This document shows positions 1 through 10,751 of a stretch of DNA of 64,000 nucleotides, in pieces. The stretch covers positions 1,072,501-1,136,500 of the forward strand of contig JAQFVV010000030.1 in assembly GCA_028023455.1 (NCBI GenBank), given 5' to 3'. The stretch's first letter is position 1. Every line of letters starts with the position of its first letter. Made by a program: the position numbers and the translations under genes. The notes under the pieces are model-generated. The model was not told the origin of the DNA. It ran no database searches and worked only from the letters and a program-made list of their open reading frames with translations. The stretch comes from Epiperipatus broadwayi (Eukaryota > Onychophora > Udeonychophora > Euonychophora > Peripatidae).

Positions 1-184
1 ATATAAGAATAATTTATTCTCATATATTTATATGATCATTTTAATTCCAAGAGAAAAAAATAGAAAACATAGAAAAAAAACTTAAAGATATATATTTTTA
101 AAGACTATACAAACTCATGCTTCTAAAGTTTTACCGATGATTTTAACCCAAAAGAATTTATGGGAAGGTAGAGTATTATATTGG

Positions 185-1165
185 AGAAGAACAGTTTGGT
201 TTTCAGAGAGGGAAAAGTACAGAATGCTACTGGTGTTGTTAGAACAATTGCAGAGAGATATATTGAAAATGATAAAGAAATTGGTATATGTTTTGTGGTT
301 TTGGAAAAAGCATTTTATAGAGTACTATAGAATAAACTTATGACCATCTTAAAAAGTAAAGGAGTATTTTGAAAAGAGAAGATTGATTTATATATAGTAG
401 ACAAAAGATAAGAATTATATGAGAATAATGAAACTGATGAAGTAAATATGGAAAGAGGAGTTAGGCAAGGATGCAGTATTCCACCTGTTCTTTTTAATAT
501 TTATTTAGAAGATATGTATAATAATTATTTAGACTGGAGGTAGAATAATAAAATGTATAAGATTTTCAGATATGTCTCTTAGAGCTGTGGATGAAAAGTG
601 TTTTCAGAATATGTTGAATAGATTGGAGAAAGGATATATGGAATAAAGAATAATGTTGAGAAGACAGAGTATTTAAGGTTAGGGAATGCAAAAAGACTAC
701 AAATTGAAATCCATGGTAACATAGTTCAACAGATAAAGAGATTTAGGTAGTTGGTTGAGTAAGGATGGAAGAAGTGAAGATGAAGTTAAAAGACGAATAG
801 CACTGGCAAAGTAGGGATTTATTAGGAGAAAAAAAATATTTTGTGGCCCTTTGAAGAGAGAATTAAGGAAAAGATTAATTAAATGCTACATGCGGAATAT
901 GGTTATAAAATGCGGTTAGTGGATAATAAAATTAGGAATAGATTGGAAAACTTTGAGATGTGGATATGGATAAGAAAGAAAAAATTAAGTTGGATGCATA
1001 AAATAAAAGAAGTTAAAAATAGTAAATGAAAAAAGAAAATTGATTGAGGAAATTAGAAAGAGAAACTGTATTAGAAATATAAGAAGAAAGTATAGTTTAA
1101 TGAAAGATGTTTTGGAGGGAATCGGGGATGGAAGCAGGAAGAAAGGATGGAAAAGACTGACATTG
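185..1165 (+). pseudogene. decayed LINE reverse transcriptase (RTE-like), relic
   Basis: Heavily frameshifted remnant of a non-LTR retrotransposon RT. Seen in order: an EQFGFQRGKST-like fingers segment near 185-215; motif A at 291-323 reading FVVLEKAFYRV, where both expected aspartates are lost; motif B at 457-498 reading GVRQGCSIPPVLFN; a ruined motif C at about 557-577 (RFSDMS instead of a FADD box); then a C-terminal stretch ending KDVLEGIGDG...KGWKRL at about 1103-1162. No frame stays open for more than about 70 codons, so it is dead. It is a different lineage from the LINE at 13.5 kb: the C-terminal signature is KRKLIEEIRKR / KDVLEGI rather than RPRKRPHVRWMDEI. The endonuclease domain is not visible and would lie outside the window or is lost. 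Family assignment rests on motif recognition, not alignment. Confidence 0.75.
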
Positions 1166-1440
1166 TTGAATTGTTATAACAGATGGGAATAGTTACATGG
1201 AATCGAAGAGCTAGGCAATGAAGAGAATAGAGTGGGAAACTGGATGAATTGATGATGTGATTACTCTTTGGACCTGTCCATGGGAAAGAATATTTTTGAT
1301 GATACAAACTACTCTATAAAACACAAATCAACAATACCTACTTATAAATAATCACAATCATTCAAATTCCAAAAAAAAGCACCAATGGAAAACTGTGTTA
1401 AAAATTAAAAATTTGTGATGACAATATAAAGCAATTTGTC

Positions 1441-1758
1441 AAATAGGAATCACCACCATCATCATCAACCATTATCAATCCACTGCAGGATGAAAGTCTC
1501 TCCAAGTTTAATCCATCTTCTCTGATCTTTAGCTTCTCTTCACATCATCCCTGCAAACTTTCTTATTTCATCCATCCATCTCACATGTGGTCTCTTTCTG
1601 GGTCTTTTACAATCTCTTGGAATTCAGTTTAAGATTTCAATTGTCCATCTATTATCATCTGTTCTAGAAACGTCCAGCCCAACTCTACTTCAATCTTTTA
1701 TTTTTTTCAATGAGGTCAGTAACACCTGTCTGTTCTCTTACCCATACATTGCGTTTTA
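1441..1758 (-). mobile_element. 5'-truncated RTE LINE 3' end
   Basis: On the minus strand this matches the last ~320 bp of the LINE at 13481-16778. The match includes the coding signature around PRKRPHVRWMDEIRK and the GAT/GGT-rich 3' tail, which appears here on the plus strand as CACCACCATCATCATCAACC. The copy starts abruptly inside the segment encoding NVWVRQQTGV, so it is a typical 5'-truncated LINE insertion. I could not define convincing target-site duplications. Confidence 0.85.
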
Positions 1759-1949
1759 TATATCACATGAAAGTCATTTAGTGTGTTTGTCAACTTATAG
1801 TACTTTTTTCCTTCTTAAAAATTGCAGAACTTTTACTAATAATATTTTTTCATTATCATTTTCCCAATGAAAACAACTGATATTTCACAACTTTAGAGTA
1901 TCTTTATTTGATAATAATCTTCATAATATAAATAAGATCTATCTTTCCC

Positions 1950-2265
1950 ATGAAATCAATACTCATGTTCATTATAAATACTTTTTCTAGAAGTATGTTG
2001 ATATTTATTCACTTGTTTATTCTCTCTATGACTATAAACATAGAATAAGAGATTTAAGATCATTTCATTCAGTAAACCTGAAAACACACTAAAAAGAATT
2101 TTGAAATTGAAATTTTTTTGTAATGCCGACATTTTATTCATAATTATATATTGGACTATTTCCATCATCTAGTCAAAATTGTTAAATCTTTTTGAAAAAA
2201 ATTCAGACTTTATTTGTACTCTTCTAAATGTATTTAATTGTTAATAATAGCACATGGTATAGTAT
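1950..2265 (-). mobile_element. Penelope-like element 5' fragment (pLTR edge plus N-terminus)
   Basis: The minus strand at 2168 begins with an ATGATGGAAATAGTCCAATA-type start (protein MMEIVQY...). The Penelope-like elements at 52536, 42065 and 60660 use almost the same start. The protein frame then degrades toward 1956. Upstream (2169-2265) is a diverged copy of the terminal repeat edge, seen as the series TTAATTGTTAATAATA. It is a fragment only; the RT and endonuclease are absent here. Confidence 0.6.
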
Positions 2266-2276
2266 AAAACAATGTG

Positions 2277-2750
2277 TTTTTTTTTTATAAAATATAGAAT
2301 TTATTCAGAAATTTGGTTACAACATATGATAACAGTTAAATATAGAATATATTACATGATTATCAGGGGGATGAACATTCAATATTGATATCTTGCTTGA
2401 CACCAGCTAAAAGGACTAATATGAAGCATATCAGCAAGAAACGAGTCCCGTATAGTATCTTGTTGATAGGTGACCACGCTTGCATGTCTCATACAGTTCA
2501 ACGATAGATCTAATCCTTTGTCCATGCTTTGTATGATCAAATCTACCTTTCATATTGGAAGTTACTTCCATAAAACTCAGGGTCTGGGCAATGATCATGT
2601 AGAGCAAAGTGAGTCATCATAAAGAGATGCAGGCCATTCAGCCTCAAATCACTCTCCAGGGTAGGAGCTTTCTATTCAAGAGTGAATGTTGTATGTGATA
2701 TTCTATCTTCCTTAGGTGTTGCTATTCTTTGTTTAACATAGGAATTGAAT
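2277..2750 (-). pseudogene. unrecognised polyadenylated retrocopy or 3' UTR
   Basis: On the minus strand an AATAAA signal (2300-2305) sits about 12-15 nt before an A-run (T-run on plus, ~2277-2286). That is the arrangement of a polyadenylated RNA 3' end copied into DNA. The 450 bp before it is visibly more GC-rich than its surroundings and has short coding-like stretches in shifting frames (for example one including LRLNGLHLFMMTHFALHDH). I do not recognise the parent gene or element. It could be the 3' end of an unrecognised retroelement. Confidence 0.35.
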
Positions 2751-2844
2751 ATTGAATTTAAGATGCTGCCTTAGCCAACCAAACTATTTTCTTAAAGGTA
2801 ACAATCAGTAGAAATTTTGTATACTTGTTTATTAGGCTTTCCCA

Positions 2845-3060
2845 CTTTCTTCATTTTTATCTTTTAAGAGCAAGGTTAATGAGTGTTTTCGTAACATTAT
2901 AGTTTATCACAGTAAGCTGACTTATGGAGTTATTTATTATTATCTTATAAAAAATTTCTTTACATTTTTTTTTTATTTTTATATTTTGCTCTTCACCTTA
3001 ATATTTTTGTGTTTCTCCAAATGAACATATGGTCTACTACTTTAATATATATCTCTTCTC
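2845..3060 (-). pseudogene. Penelope-like GIY-YIG C-terminal relic
   Basis: On minus this aligns by eye with the C-terminal end of the Penelope protein at 50.1-50.4 kb. The shared order is VADH(V/M), W.NTK.I, ISQ(L/P), then (L)INLAL(K/R). Multiple stops and indels are present. Similarity may extend toward 3260, but there I cannot separate it from AT-rich background. Confidence 0.5.
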
Positions 3061-4127
3061 TAATTTTTAATTATTGATACATCATTTTTGATTGATATGT
3101 GTTCTGATTTTAAGAGTTTATATATACATATAATACTGTTCATGTTTTATAAATTTCAAGATTAAGCTGTTTTGATATTATACTGATTAGAGATTTTTTT
3201 ACTTCGTAATCCCTGATATATAAGGTTACTTTATAACATCTACCATTGTTTTTTCTTTTGACATTTGTTTGTGCTATCTATATAATGTATTTTTTTTAGA
3301 AATAAGTATTCTATGAACTCTAATGAAGAATGGTTATCCAAATAGAATGACTCTTTCTACTGACAATATAATAAACTGTTAAACATTCTGCATAACATTT
3401 ACATAACGACTTACTTTTATATCTTCACAGAATTATTTCAACAAAATTAAGGTGTAGAAATAATGCACCCCTAATTAGCAATATTTAAATCCAACATCAA
3501 AAATACTATTCTATCTTTACTAAAATCTGTATTTTCTATATTGTTATGTTTATTGTGTGGCTACATGGTGAAGCATTATTAGACATAATCTTGACATAAA
3601 TTAACTATATTTACTTCAACTAAACTTGCTAAAGAAAAATGAATAATCTTAGATGTTATTGTGATTAAGATCACATCATAACAAATCGAAACAACTATGT
3701 ACAGAAAACCAACACAAAAACATACAGCATTTACACCTAATTATGACAGAAGTAAAAGTGGATAACTGCCACTATGAAAAAAAGCAAAAGCAATTTATAT
3801 CAACCATATTATTGTAAGAGGTTAAAATATCACATTTCTCATATTTAAACATTATGTGGAAGGCCATTTTTTCTTTATATTTCAATACCCGGGAGAATCT
3901 TTTAAAACAAGTATTGCATTTGAAAGTAATATTGTGAAATTGTGTTAAAAGAGTTTATTTTTGGGCTATATTTAGCAGTTGTTAGAATAATTCTTGTAAA
4001 AGAATATTAAGTCTTCTTATAGTAAACCAAATGCACATCATTATATGTATATTAATGAAATCGTATAAGCTTCCATAAATAATTTTAAAACCAATAAGTT
4101 TTAAAAATTATAATTTTTTTTTGTCCA
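3061..4127. other. AT-rich, no gene seen
   Basis: No coding-like frame, RNA gene or recognised repeat. Simple A/T runs only. Confidence 0.6.
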
Positions 4128-4276
4128 CTAAACATCACATGATCACCATTCTTTAAGCTTACAGAAGCTGTTTATATAGAGGCAAAACTCTCCATACAGT
4201 AGTGACTCAGTGCAAGTCAGAGTAATCAATGGAAGCAGGAAAGTTTGTGCATAATATCTCTATCTAGTGTCTACTC

Positions 4277-4339
4277 ATCCAATATCTCCAGACTAGTTTC
4301 TAGTCTCTGGCTTTCATCAGTGAGGATTCTTGAATCTGA
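4277..4339 (-). ncRNA. hammerhead ribozyme, family 2
   Basis: Minus strand: CTGATGA (4320-4314) begins the core and GAAA (4300-4297) follows stem II, then AC-TA-GT and C as cleavage base. Stem I is TCCTCA with TGGAGA (one mismatch), extended beyond an internal loop by ATTCAA with TTGGAT (one G.U pair). Stem II is weakened here to A-T and G-C pairs by a substitution. The A.A closing pair is present, as in the other family 2 copies. Type I layout. Confidence 0.65.
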
Positions 4340-4602
4340 GAGCACTGCACCTAGATCTTAGGATCTAATGTGAATCAGCCACCTTTTACCTTATAGCTAT
4401 CTATAAAGCTTTGAGTCCAAAATGAAAACAATAATGTTTTCAATTCAAGATCATTAGCTTGTATAGATATGAACTCAGTTCAGCATCCATACATTTGGTA
4501 CTCAGGGGAAAAACTCTTCATACAGTAATGTCACTCATTACAAGCCAGAATAATCAATGAATGCAGAAGATTCATACATAAATCCCTATCTAGTGCCTAC
4601 TC

Positions 4603-4666
4603 ATCCAAAATCCCAGACTAGTTTCTATCTTGTGACTTTCATCAATGAGGAGCCTTGGATTTGAGA
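4603..4666 (-). ncRNA. hammerhead ribozyme, family 2, core mutated
   Basis: Same layout as the copy 325 bp upstream, but box 1 reads TTGATGA (plus TCATCAA at 4639-4645), so the first core C is lost. GAAA and the ACTAGTC cleavage segment are retained. The distal stem I strands ATCCAA and TTGGAT are intact. Probably inactive or weak. Confidence 0.6.
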
Positions 4667-5050
4667 GCACTGCTTGTTGATCTTAGGGTCCAATATAATC
4701 AAAACCAAAAGGTATGGATGCTGAAATGAATTCAGATTTATACAACTATACAAGCTATTGATCTTAAATTGAAAACATTATTGTGTTTTTATTTTGGATT
4801 TAAAGCTTTATAATTAGCTAATAAGATAAAAAGCAGCTTCTGGAGGGTTGCATTAGATTATAAGATCTAGGTGAAATGTTCTGAGATCCAAGGCTCCTCA
4901 TTTATGAATATCACAAGCTAGAAACTAATCTAGGATATTTGATGAGTAGGCATTAGATAGGGATTTTATGCACAAACCTTCCATTGATTACCCTGGATTT
5001 GTACTGAGTGGTGCTACTATATGGAGAGTTTTGCCTTTGTATATTTTTTA

Positions 5051-5617
5051 ATAAGATGATAAAATATGAATGCCTTAAATTTTACTAAAAAATGAGGATT
5101 TACTATTTGGATTAGTACATTTCCAACAAATTATTAATGATTATTAACAAAATATAATATTTTAATGTAATTTGTCCAAACTAAAAGCGATTTACTCTTG
5201 TTATTGATAGTTGACTGAAGACAAATAAAAAAGCATATAAGACATATATTTAAATCTTACTTTTTTACTTTTTTAAAATGAACTTTTCAAATATAAAATT
5301 ATAATTTAAATGTATTATTATATACGTATTGTGAGTTGTATAACTTTAAATGAAAAATCTTTCTAAAAAATTGCTCTAAACATTTGTCTATTGGTCATAT
5401 TTAATTATTGTTTAATGATAAGTTTTAATGTTTAAGTATGTAATTTAAAATACTTTAAGATATATTTTTATATGTGTTATTTTATTTTTATTACTTTATT
5501 AAAATTCAATTAATAAAAAATATTTATTTTTTTTATCCTTATTTAATATTCTATCATATATTATGCATTAAGACTTATTATAGGGTGAGTTTATGAATTG
5601 CTTTTTATTATTTTGAA
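5051..5617. other. AT-rich, no gene seen
   Basis: Very AT-rich, no recognised feature. Confidence 0.6.
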
Positions 5618-5773
5618 ACATGAATTTTTTTCTCTACAGTGCAGGCTTTTTCATACCTGCACTTATATATGTAATATACAGGGAGGTTGAACCCCGATTT
5701 TCTCACGACCCTCAACCATCCATGCTATCTCACACCGCTGATACACTTGATCACACACATGTCGAAAAAATAA

Positions 5774-5832
5774 ATAATCACCAATATACGTATTTCGTGC
5801 TAAACCAGCACTCGTCAGTTGGTCCAGATTAT
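5774..5832 (-). ncRNA. hammerhead ribozyme (type I), best preserved family 1 copy
   Basis: Minus strand, in order: stem I strand ATAATC-TGG-ACCAA (5832-5819), core CTGACGA (5818-5812), stem II GTGCT / loop GGTTT / AGCAC (5811-5797, five Watson-Crick pairs including the conserved G10.1-C11.1), GAAA (5796-5793), a short stem III region ATACGTAT (5793-5786), cleavage base A (5785), then TTGGT-GATTAT (5784-5774). The final strand pairs perfectly with ACCAA and, past a TGG bulge, with ATAATC. All conserved hammerhead core bases are present. Predicted cut is between 5785 and 5784. The ATACGTAT segment is a palindrome, which favours a dimeric ribozyme. Confidence 0.88.
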
Positions 5833-6357
5833 CATCTTCACACATATATACAATTAAAGCTCAGATTAATATTAAGATAGTCAATCTCCATACTTTAATA
5901 GAAAGGCTTCAAACCACTCCACCCCATTACTCTTCAGCCATCCATTTTTCAGATTAATATTAAGATAGTCAATCTCCATACTTTAATAGAAAGGCTTCAA
6001 ACCACTCCACCCCATTACTCTTCATCCATCCATTTCATTGAAAATCTGATGATAGAATATTCAAAACCCACCTTAGTTCCAACCTGCTCATCCTACCCAT
6101 GCTGACCACAAGTCACTCTGACCTCTCATGCACAGGACATAATCCATTTACATACATATATGAGGGATGGGCAGCCTTAATGCACTTTATTTTGAAATAT
6201 GAATTTTTTTTCTCTACAGTACAGGCTTTTTCATACCTGCATTTATATATGTAATATATAGGGGTTTTTAACTCAGACTTTCACATGACCCTCAACCATC
6301 CATGCTATCTAATACCGCTAATACACTTGATCACACACATGTCGAAAAGATAAATAA

Positions 6358-6400
6358 TCATGTTTTCTGTGCTAAACCAGTACTCATCAGTTGGTCCATA
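6358..6400 (-). ncRNA. degenerate hammerhead, family 1
   Basis: Minus strand keeps CTGATGA and an ACCAA strand, but stem II is disrupted (GTACT against AGCAC) and the GAAA box has an extra A before it. The stem III / cleavage segment is deleted. It lies back-to-back with the intact-core copy at 6401. Confidence 0.55.
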
Positions 6401-6466
6401 TAATCTGGACCAACTGATGAGTGCTGGTTTAGCACGAAATACATATACTAGTGATTATTTATCTTT
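6401..6466 (+). ncRNA. hammerhead ribozyme, family 1
   Basis: CTGATGA at 6414-6420, stem II GTGCT/AGCAC (6421-6435, loop GGTTT), GAAA at 6436-6439, stem III segment ATACATAT and cleavage A at 6447. The catalytic core is intact. Stem I is damaged: ACCAA faces CTAGT with two mismatches. The distal ATAATC/GATTAT pairing is retained. Confidence 0.75.
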
Positions 6467-6634
6467 TTGATATGTTAATGATCAAGTTTATCAGTGGTAT
6501 GAGATAGCATGGATGGTTGAGGTTCATGTGAAAGTCTGAGTTCAAACTCTCTATATATTACATATAGAAGTGCAGGTATGAAAAAGCCTTAACTGTAGAC
6601 AAAATTCATATTTCAAAATGAGTTATTAATAAAG

Positions 6635-7060
6635 AAAAATTCTACGATTTCCTCATAAAACTAAATCTTGAGGCACTTCCGACTCTTCACTTCTGTAGGT
6701 ATAAAAGGAATTGTACCAATATTGAAGATATATGCAAGTTGTGTTTAAGAGAATCAGAAACCCATCACACTTGTTATTCACATGCCCCATATATAGTAAT
6801 ATCCAGTGGGACATTCCAAAAATTTTTTAAAATAAGGAGTATGGAATGCAAACACTTCTCAATACCTTTGAAAAAGTATTTATGGACACATTCACGCTAA
6901 CACATTTATATTATACTCATTATGGTGAATCAGATGTTCACTTATGTATGGACTGGACACAAAACACTCTAATACATTTAGAAACAAAATTGATATCATT
7001 CGCGCAAGAGATGACAAAATTTCATCGTCCTACATTTTCTCAGACACCTGGTCAATAGTG
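6635..7060 (+). pseudogene. non-LTR retrotransposon C-terminal relic (zinc-knuckle-like)
   Basis: The frame from 6635 reads as coding for about 90 residues and includes LEALPTLHFCRYKRNCTN and a cysteine/histidine cluster, CKLCLRESETHHTCYSH (near 6730-6785). That resembles the C-terminal CCHC-type motif after the RT of many LINEs. The overlapping frame continues as a 70-residue ORF ending at 7058 (TAG), so one frameshift probably separates them. No RT motif is left, so the lineage cannot be named. Confidence 0.45.
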
Positions 7061-7143
7061 CGACTGCACTATAAAAATGACCCACCATCGCCAAAGAACT
7101 AAATCAGCAGGATTAGTGGCAAAAAGAGTATTGATGCATTAAT

Positions 7144-7216
7144 ATAGCGTAAGTTTGTGGTTAAGACTGTAGAGGTCCCTACCTTCGCATTTTTCAGACA
7201 CATATTATCGAGGTTA
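7144..7216 (+). repeat. short tRNA-like repeat, copy 1 of 3
   Basis: Shares the segments TGTAGAGGTCCCTAC, TCGCAT and CGAGGTTA(A/T) with 10150-10232 (minus) and 42326-42396 (plus). GTGGTTAA near its start and GAGGTTA near its end are weak A- and B-box lookalikes, so a tRNA origin is possible but not shown. Confidence 0.5.
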
Positions 7217-7259
7217 AAGCCTTAATAAATATTACTTAATATATGTAAAGTGCTATAAA

Positions 7260-7910
7260 CTGATGTAATAATCAGGAGAATGGTAAATCCTGATCAAGAT
7301 TGTTAATTCTTTTCTTTTCTCTCTTTTCTCATTTTTTCTTTCTACACCTATAGATCAAAAAGCCTTTTGAGACAAAAAGAAAAATGTTTCCATTTTTTTA
7401 TATCACTCCCCTCCTCTCTTAAACATCAACACAGATATAATGTGGCAATACATATCATATTCATGACCTGGGATTTAAATCTGGTCAGTAAAACATTATT
7501 TTTATATTTCCAGTGATGCTTAATATTTTTAGATAACCAAATCCATGACAGTCCAGAGAATCATTCAGTTAGAAAAAACTTTTCCATCTACTTTTATTGC
7601 AGTGATGCTAAACCATGTTTATTTTTATAGCTTACTTAAGATGACTGACTAAAAGCCACTAGACATGCATCAGCCAATCACTTTCCAAACGCAGAATGCT
7701 TAAGAAAAATAGATAACTTACTTATAACATATTCCAAGTTTCAGTTAAAGTGCTTTTGTGGGCTTATTTTCTTTCACGATAAAATTTTTTTAAAAATAAT
7801 TTCATTTTTAAAAAATAAAACACATAAATAAATCCAAAAAATATACTTATTTTTCTGTCAGCTTTTCTGGAAAAATAAGTTCAAGTCCATTTTCTCCTAG
7901 GGATAAATTT
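7260..7910. other. no gene seen
   Basis: AT-rich with one pyrimidine-rich patch (7305-7345). No recognised feature. Confidence 0.55.
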
Positions 7911-8285
7911 ATACCATATAATACTAAATCATCCATGCACTTTACTTCTGTTACACCATGCTTTATTTATCACCCTCTTTTACAGCTTACAGTTTCGATT
8001 GCCCCAGTAATCTTCTTCAGAAATACAACATAATACAAACATATGAATATAAATATACATAAATATATAATTTACATTCTATATAAACATCTTATAATCA
8101 TAATCTATGTATTACCTTTTTAATATTATATAAGAAATATTAAATATTTAAAATTTTAAATAAGATTGCTGGGGCAATCAAAACTGTAAACTGTAAATGA
8201 GGGTGGTAAATAAAGATTATGTAACAGTAGTAAAGTGCATGGATGATTTAGTATTATATGGTATACATTTGGCAATGCAATAAGA
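7911..8285. mobile_element. Family 4 palindromic repeat with hammerhead-like core
   Basis: Two inverted arms (about 7911-8035 and 8168-8285) share TACTAAATCATCCATGCA, CACCCTC and GATTGCCCCAG in opposite order, around an unrelated AT-rich centre. A related shorter copy lies at 10752-10950. The left arm carries a hammerhead-like core on minus: CTGAAGA (8020-8014), extra A, GATTAC / TGGG / GCAATC (one mismatch), GAAA (7996-7993). The right arm lacks the CTGAAGA box. Confidence 0.7.
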
Positions 8286-8289
8286 AAGA

Positions 8290-9466
8290 GTATTATACTT
8301 CGTGAAGAGGATAAATGTATCTTTTCTATACATTTTCTGCCTGTTTTTTTTCTACGCTTAGATGTAATGTATATTTGAGTATGTAATATACAAATGAATA
8401 TATAAAGAAATAAATAACATTTAAGATGAATAGGGGGGGGCTATGGAACACAAATTAATCTGTTAACATTTGATAATGGTAATGTTTTAATTTTCTTTGC
8501 AATAAACTTTTTTTTTTGAAATTTTTTTAACAGGTTGTCTAATTGTGCTATTCTATGTATCTTATTTTCATTGTAGAGATAATTTTTTAATTACAACTGC
8601 AGGAAATTGTGTTATTGGTATTCTTTTAGATTGTTAAAAAAGCTATCATTCCTTGTAATGTAAACAATCGCGGAATATAAACTGTACTACATGGCTTTCA
8701 ATGTAAACTCCTTTTCATGACTTCTCTCTCCCTTAGCCTTTTCATTTATTTACTATATTATAATTGTATTTAAATAATAATAAAGTTACCATAATTTATT
8801 ATTTTTACTTTTAAAAAGGTTTTTTTTTTTAAAAGTAAATGTAAAAAATTATCTGTCATAAAATTATACAATGGTTAGTGCTAAAGAAAATGATTCGGGT
8901 GTCTGCCATATTTGATCCATTGTCAAATCATATAGAACTATTTAATCTCTGGTTATTAGTTCTTCTATAATTTTTTATTTAAACAATCTTATAATTAAAC
9001 TTTTCCTCAACTAAATTCTTATCCTTTAGTCCAAAAAATTTAAACAAAAATACTTTTTCAAAAAATATTATCTATATCCTATTCATTAATTATTTATTCT
9101 ATGAAGCAAAATATAATTTAAGTTCAACCTTAGTAAATTAAAAAAACAAAAGACTAAAAACAATTCACAGTAAAGTAACATAAAAAACAATTTTGCACTG
9201 ATTAGTGAATGAAATTGTTAAATATTCAAACTACCATACCTGCTTGAATATTACAAAAATTTTCAAGAAATTAACAATATTTAAGAAACAAATTAAAATT
9301 ATTCATATCAAATTAGCTGAAGAATCAAGAGTTACGATTGGATAATATAGAAACATCTCTTTTGATTAAAAAAAGGATATCTGAAAATAACTATCTGGAA
9401 AAAATAATACTTTGAATAACTTATTTTAAAATTTATTTTTCATACTTGTTATATGTTAATACTTCA
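8290..9466. other. AT-rich, no gene seen
   Basis: Contains a short hairpin near 8806-8840 (TACTTTTAAAAA facing TTTTTAAAAGTA) and nothing else I can support. Confidence 0.55.
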
Positions 9467-10086
9467 TTAACACTTTGTGTGCCTGATTCATTTAAAAGTG
9501 AAGTGGCTTGACGTCACTCTAAATTGGTCACTTTTCGTACTACGATTACGATTTTAGGCTCATTGTAAAGATTTAAAAAAGTTCTGTAAGATGCTGCCCT
9601 CTCTTGAATTATTTTACAAGTAAAAAATCAATAAAAATGACCTTATATATCAAACAAAGAAAAAATAATGCCTCTTCTTAGATCTGATTGGCTATTAAAT
9701 TTTGACAACAAAGAAAATAGCTGCCAAAAAGTAAAGAGTTACGATCGGTTTTTGTTTTATTTCAAAAATGATAAACGAATGTCTTAGACCATTTTAACAG
9801 TATTTTTTGACAAATTATAAATTATTTTGATAAAATATGCTAAAAATAAAATTATTTTGGAAAAATAGTTAAGATTTTTAACAAAAATTATTTGCTTTTT
9901 TCTACAACTAAACTTGGCAAAGAAAATCACGTTGTTAGCAAAACGTTTTGATTGGTGAGTAAGATTTTGTTTTACATTTTCTGCTCAGAAAATTTATATA
10001 TTTAAATAATAATTTATTTTTGAAAAAACTTTCATTAATTTTCATAACCTGACAAATTATTAATATACTTTTTACAAACAAAACTA

Positions 10087-10487
10087 AAGTTGTAATTATA
10101 AATTTATTAAACACACATTGATTACGTAAGTAATATTTACTGAAGCTATAACCTCGATAATATGCATGTAAAATGCAATAGTAGGGACCTCTACAGGTGT
10201 TTTAACCACAAGCTTATGCTATGGAAGAAAAGAGGGGAACCCAAGGGGAACCCTTCTTTTCTTCAACCTACTTTCTATTTAAATAGGTGAAGCTGAAGCG
10301 ATTAAATCTGCGAGCATGAAGCTATTCAATACTTCACTGATTAAGTCCACATTTCTTATTACACATTAATACTCGTGAAATCTTTCAATTTACAACGAAT
10401 CAATGGAAAGATTTTATAGTTAGAAATCTATTAAAGTAATTTAAAGTTGTAATTATAAATTTATTAAATGCACATTGATTAAACTAA
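10087..10487. repeat. 45-bp direct repeat, 356 bp apart
   Basis: 10087-10131 and 10443-10487 share AAAGTTGTAATTATAAATTTATTAAA plus CACATTGATTA with only two or three differences. It is too long for a target-site duplication and probably records a local duplication. Confidence 0.6.
10150..10232 (-). repeat. short tRNA-like repeat, copy 2 of 3
   Basis: Minus strand shares TGTAGAGGTCCCTACTAT and TATCGAGGTTATA with 7144-7216 and 42326-42396. It lies inside the possible piggyBac-like element. Confidence 0.5.
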
Positions 10488-10751
10488 AGTGAATATAATA
10501 TTAAAACTGAATATATTTTGATGTTTGAGTTTGTAAATTGCCATTTGACTTTAAATTGACCAATTAAAAGTTTTGACTTTTACCTCATTCTGCCAATAAA
10601 ATAATCAGCGCTTTAAAGGTTAACCTATTAACTGAATTAAATTTCTTGACCAAATCAAGAAAAACAATCTATAAATCATTCCTCTGTTCCACTGCCTGGC
10701 TACAAAAACCATACACTGCATCTTAATTCTCTAAAACCAGATTGAGTCTTT

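Larger units (their letters stand above)
4128..5050 (+). mobile_element. Family 2 hairpin ribozyme element, long tandem form
   Basis: Starts with the family head CTAAACATCACATGATCACC. It then has a unit with a hammerhead on the minus strand, a second direct copy whose start is truncated (period 325 bp, measured from GACTAGTTTC at 4291 and 4616), and an inverted copy that ends near TATGGAGAGTTTTGCCTTTG (5021-5040). The direct tandem of ribozyme units is the arrangement expected of retrozymes. The long form also shows the internal segment GATCTTAG / TTTTATCTTA / GAACTCAG that shorter copies lack. Target-site duplication is not clear for this copy. Confidence 0.8.
5618..6625 (-). mobile_element. 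Family 1 hammerhead SINE/retrozyme, two direct units plus inverted unit
   Basis: Minus-strand unit 5618-6186 carries the body, a hammerhead (5774-5832) and a tRNA-like head ending at the GTGCAGG...CCTGCAC hairpin (5638-5661). A second direct unit starts at ~6187 and is cut short at ~6400. There it meets an inverted plus-strand unit (6401-6625) whose ends mirror the left end (TTTTGAAA / TTTCAAAA). The first unit has an internal 88-bp direct duplication (start points 5862 and 5950). The minus-strand head has an A-box-like TAGCATGGATGG (5727-5716) and a B-box-like GGTTCAACC (5693-5685). The gap between them is 22 nt, shorter than in a real tRNA. Small open frames in it are incidental. Confidence 0.85.
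9471..10619. mobile_element. possible non-autonomous piggyBac-like element
   Basis: Flanked by TTAA on both sides (9467-9470 and 10620-10623). Inside the left TTAA the end reads CACTTTGTGTGCCTGATT; inside the right TTAA (read inward, minus) it reads CCTTTAAAGCGCTGATTA. Both resemble the piggyBac-type terminus CCCTTTG..GC..GAT. Subterminal TAAATTGGTCA and TTTAATTGGTCA also correspond. No transposase frame exists, so if real it is a ~1.15 kb MITE. TTAA is common in this sequence, so the terminal match is the main support. Confidence 0.4.

Noticed and set aside
5620-5880. 86-residue ORF over the family 1 element (and similar ORFs at 58107 and 59020)
   Set aside because: They run across the ribozyme and tRNA-like parts of a noncoding repeat, with length and ends differing from copy to copy.
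6846-7058. Stand-alone 70-residue gene
   Set aside because: It follows directly on a LINE C-terminal relic in another frame and is better read as its frameshifted continuation.
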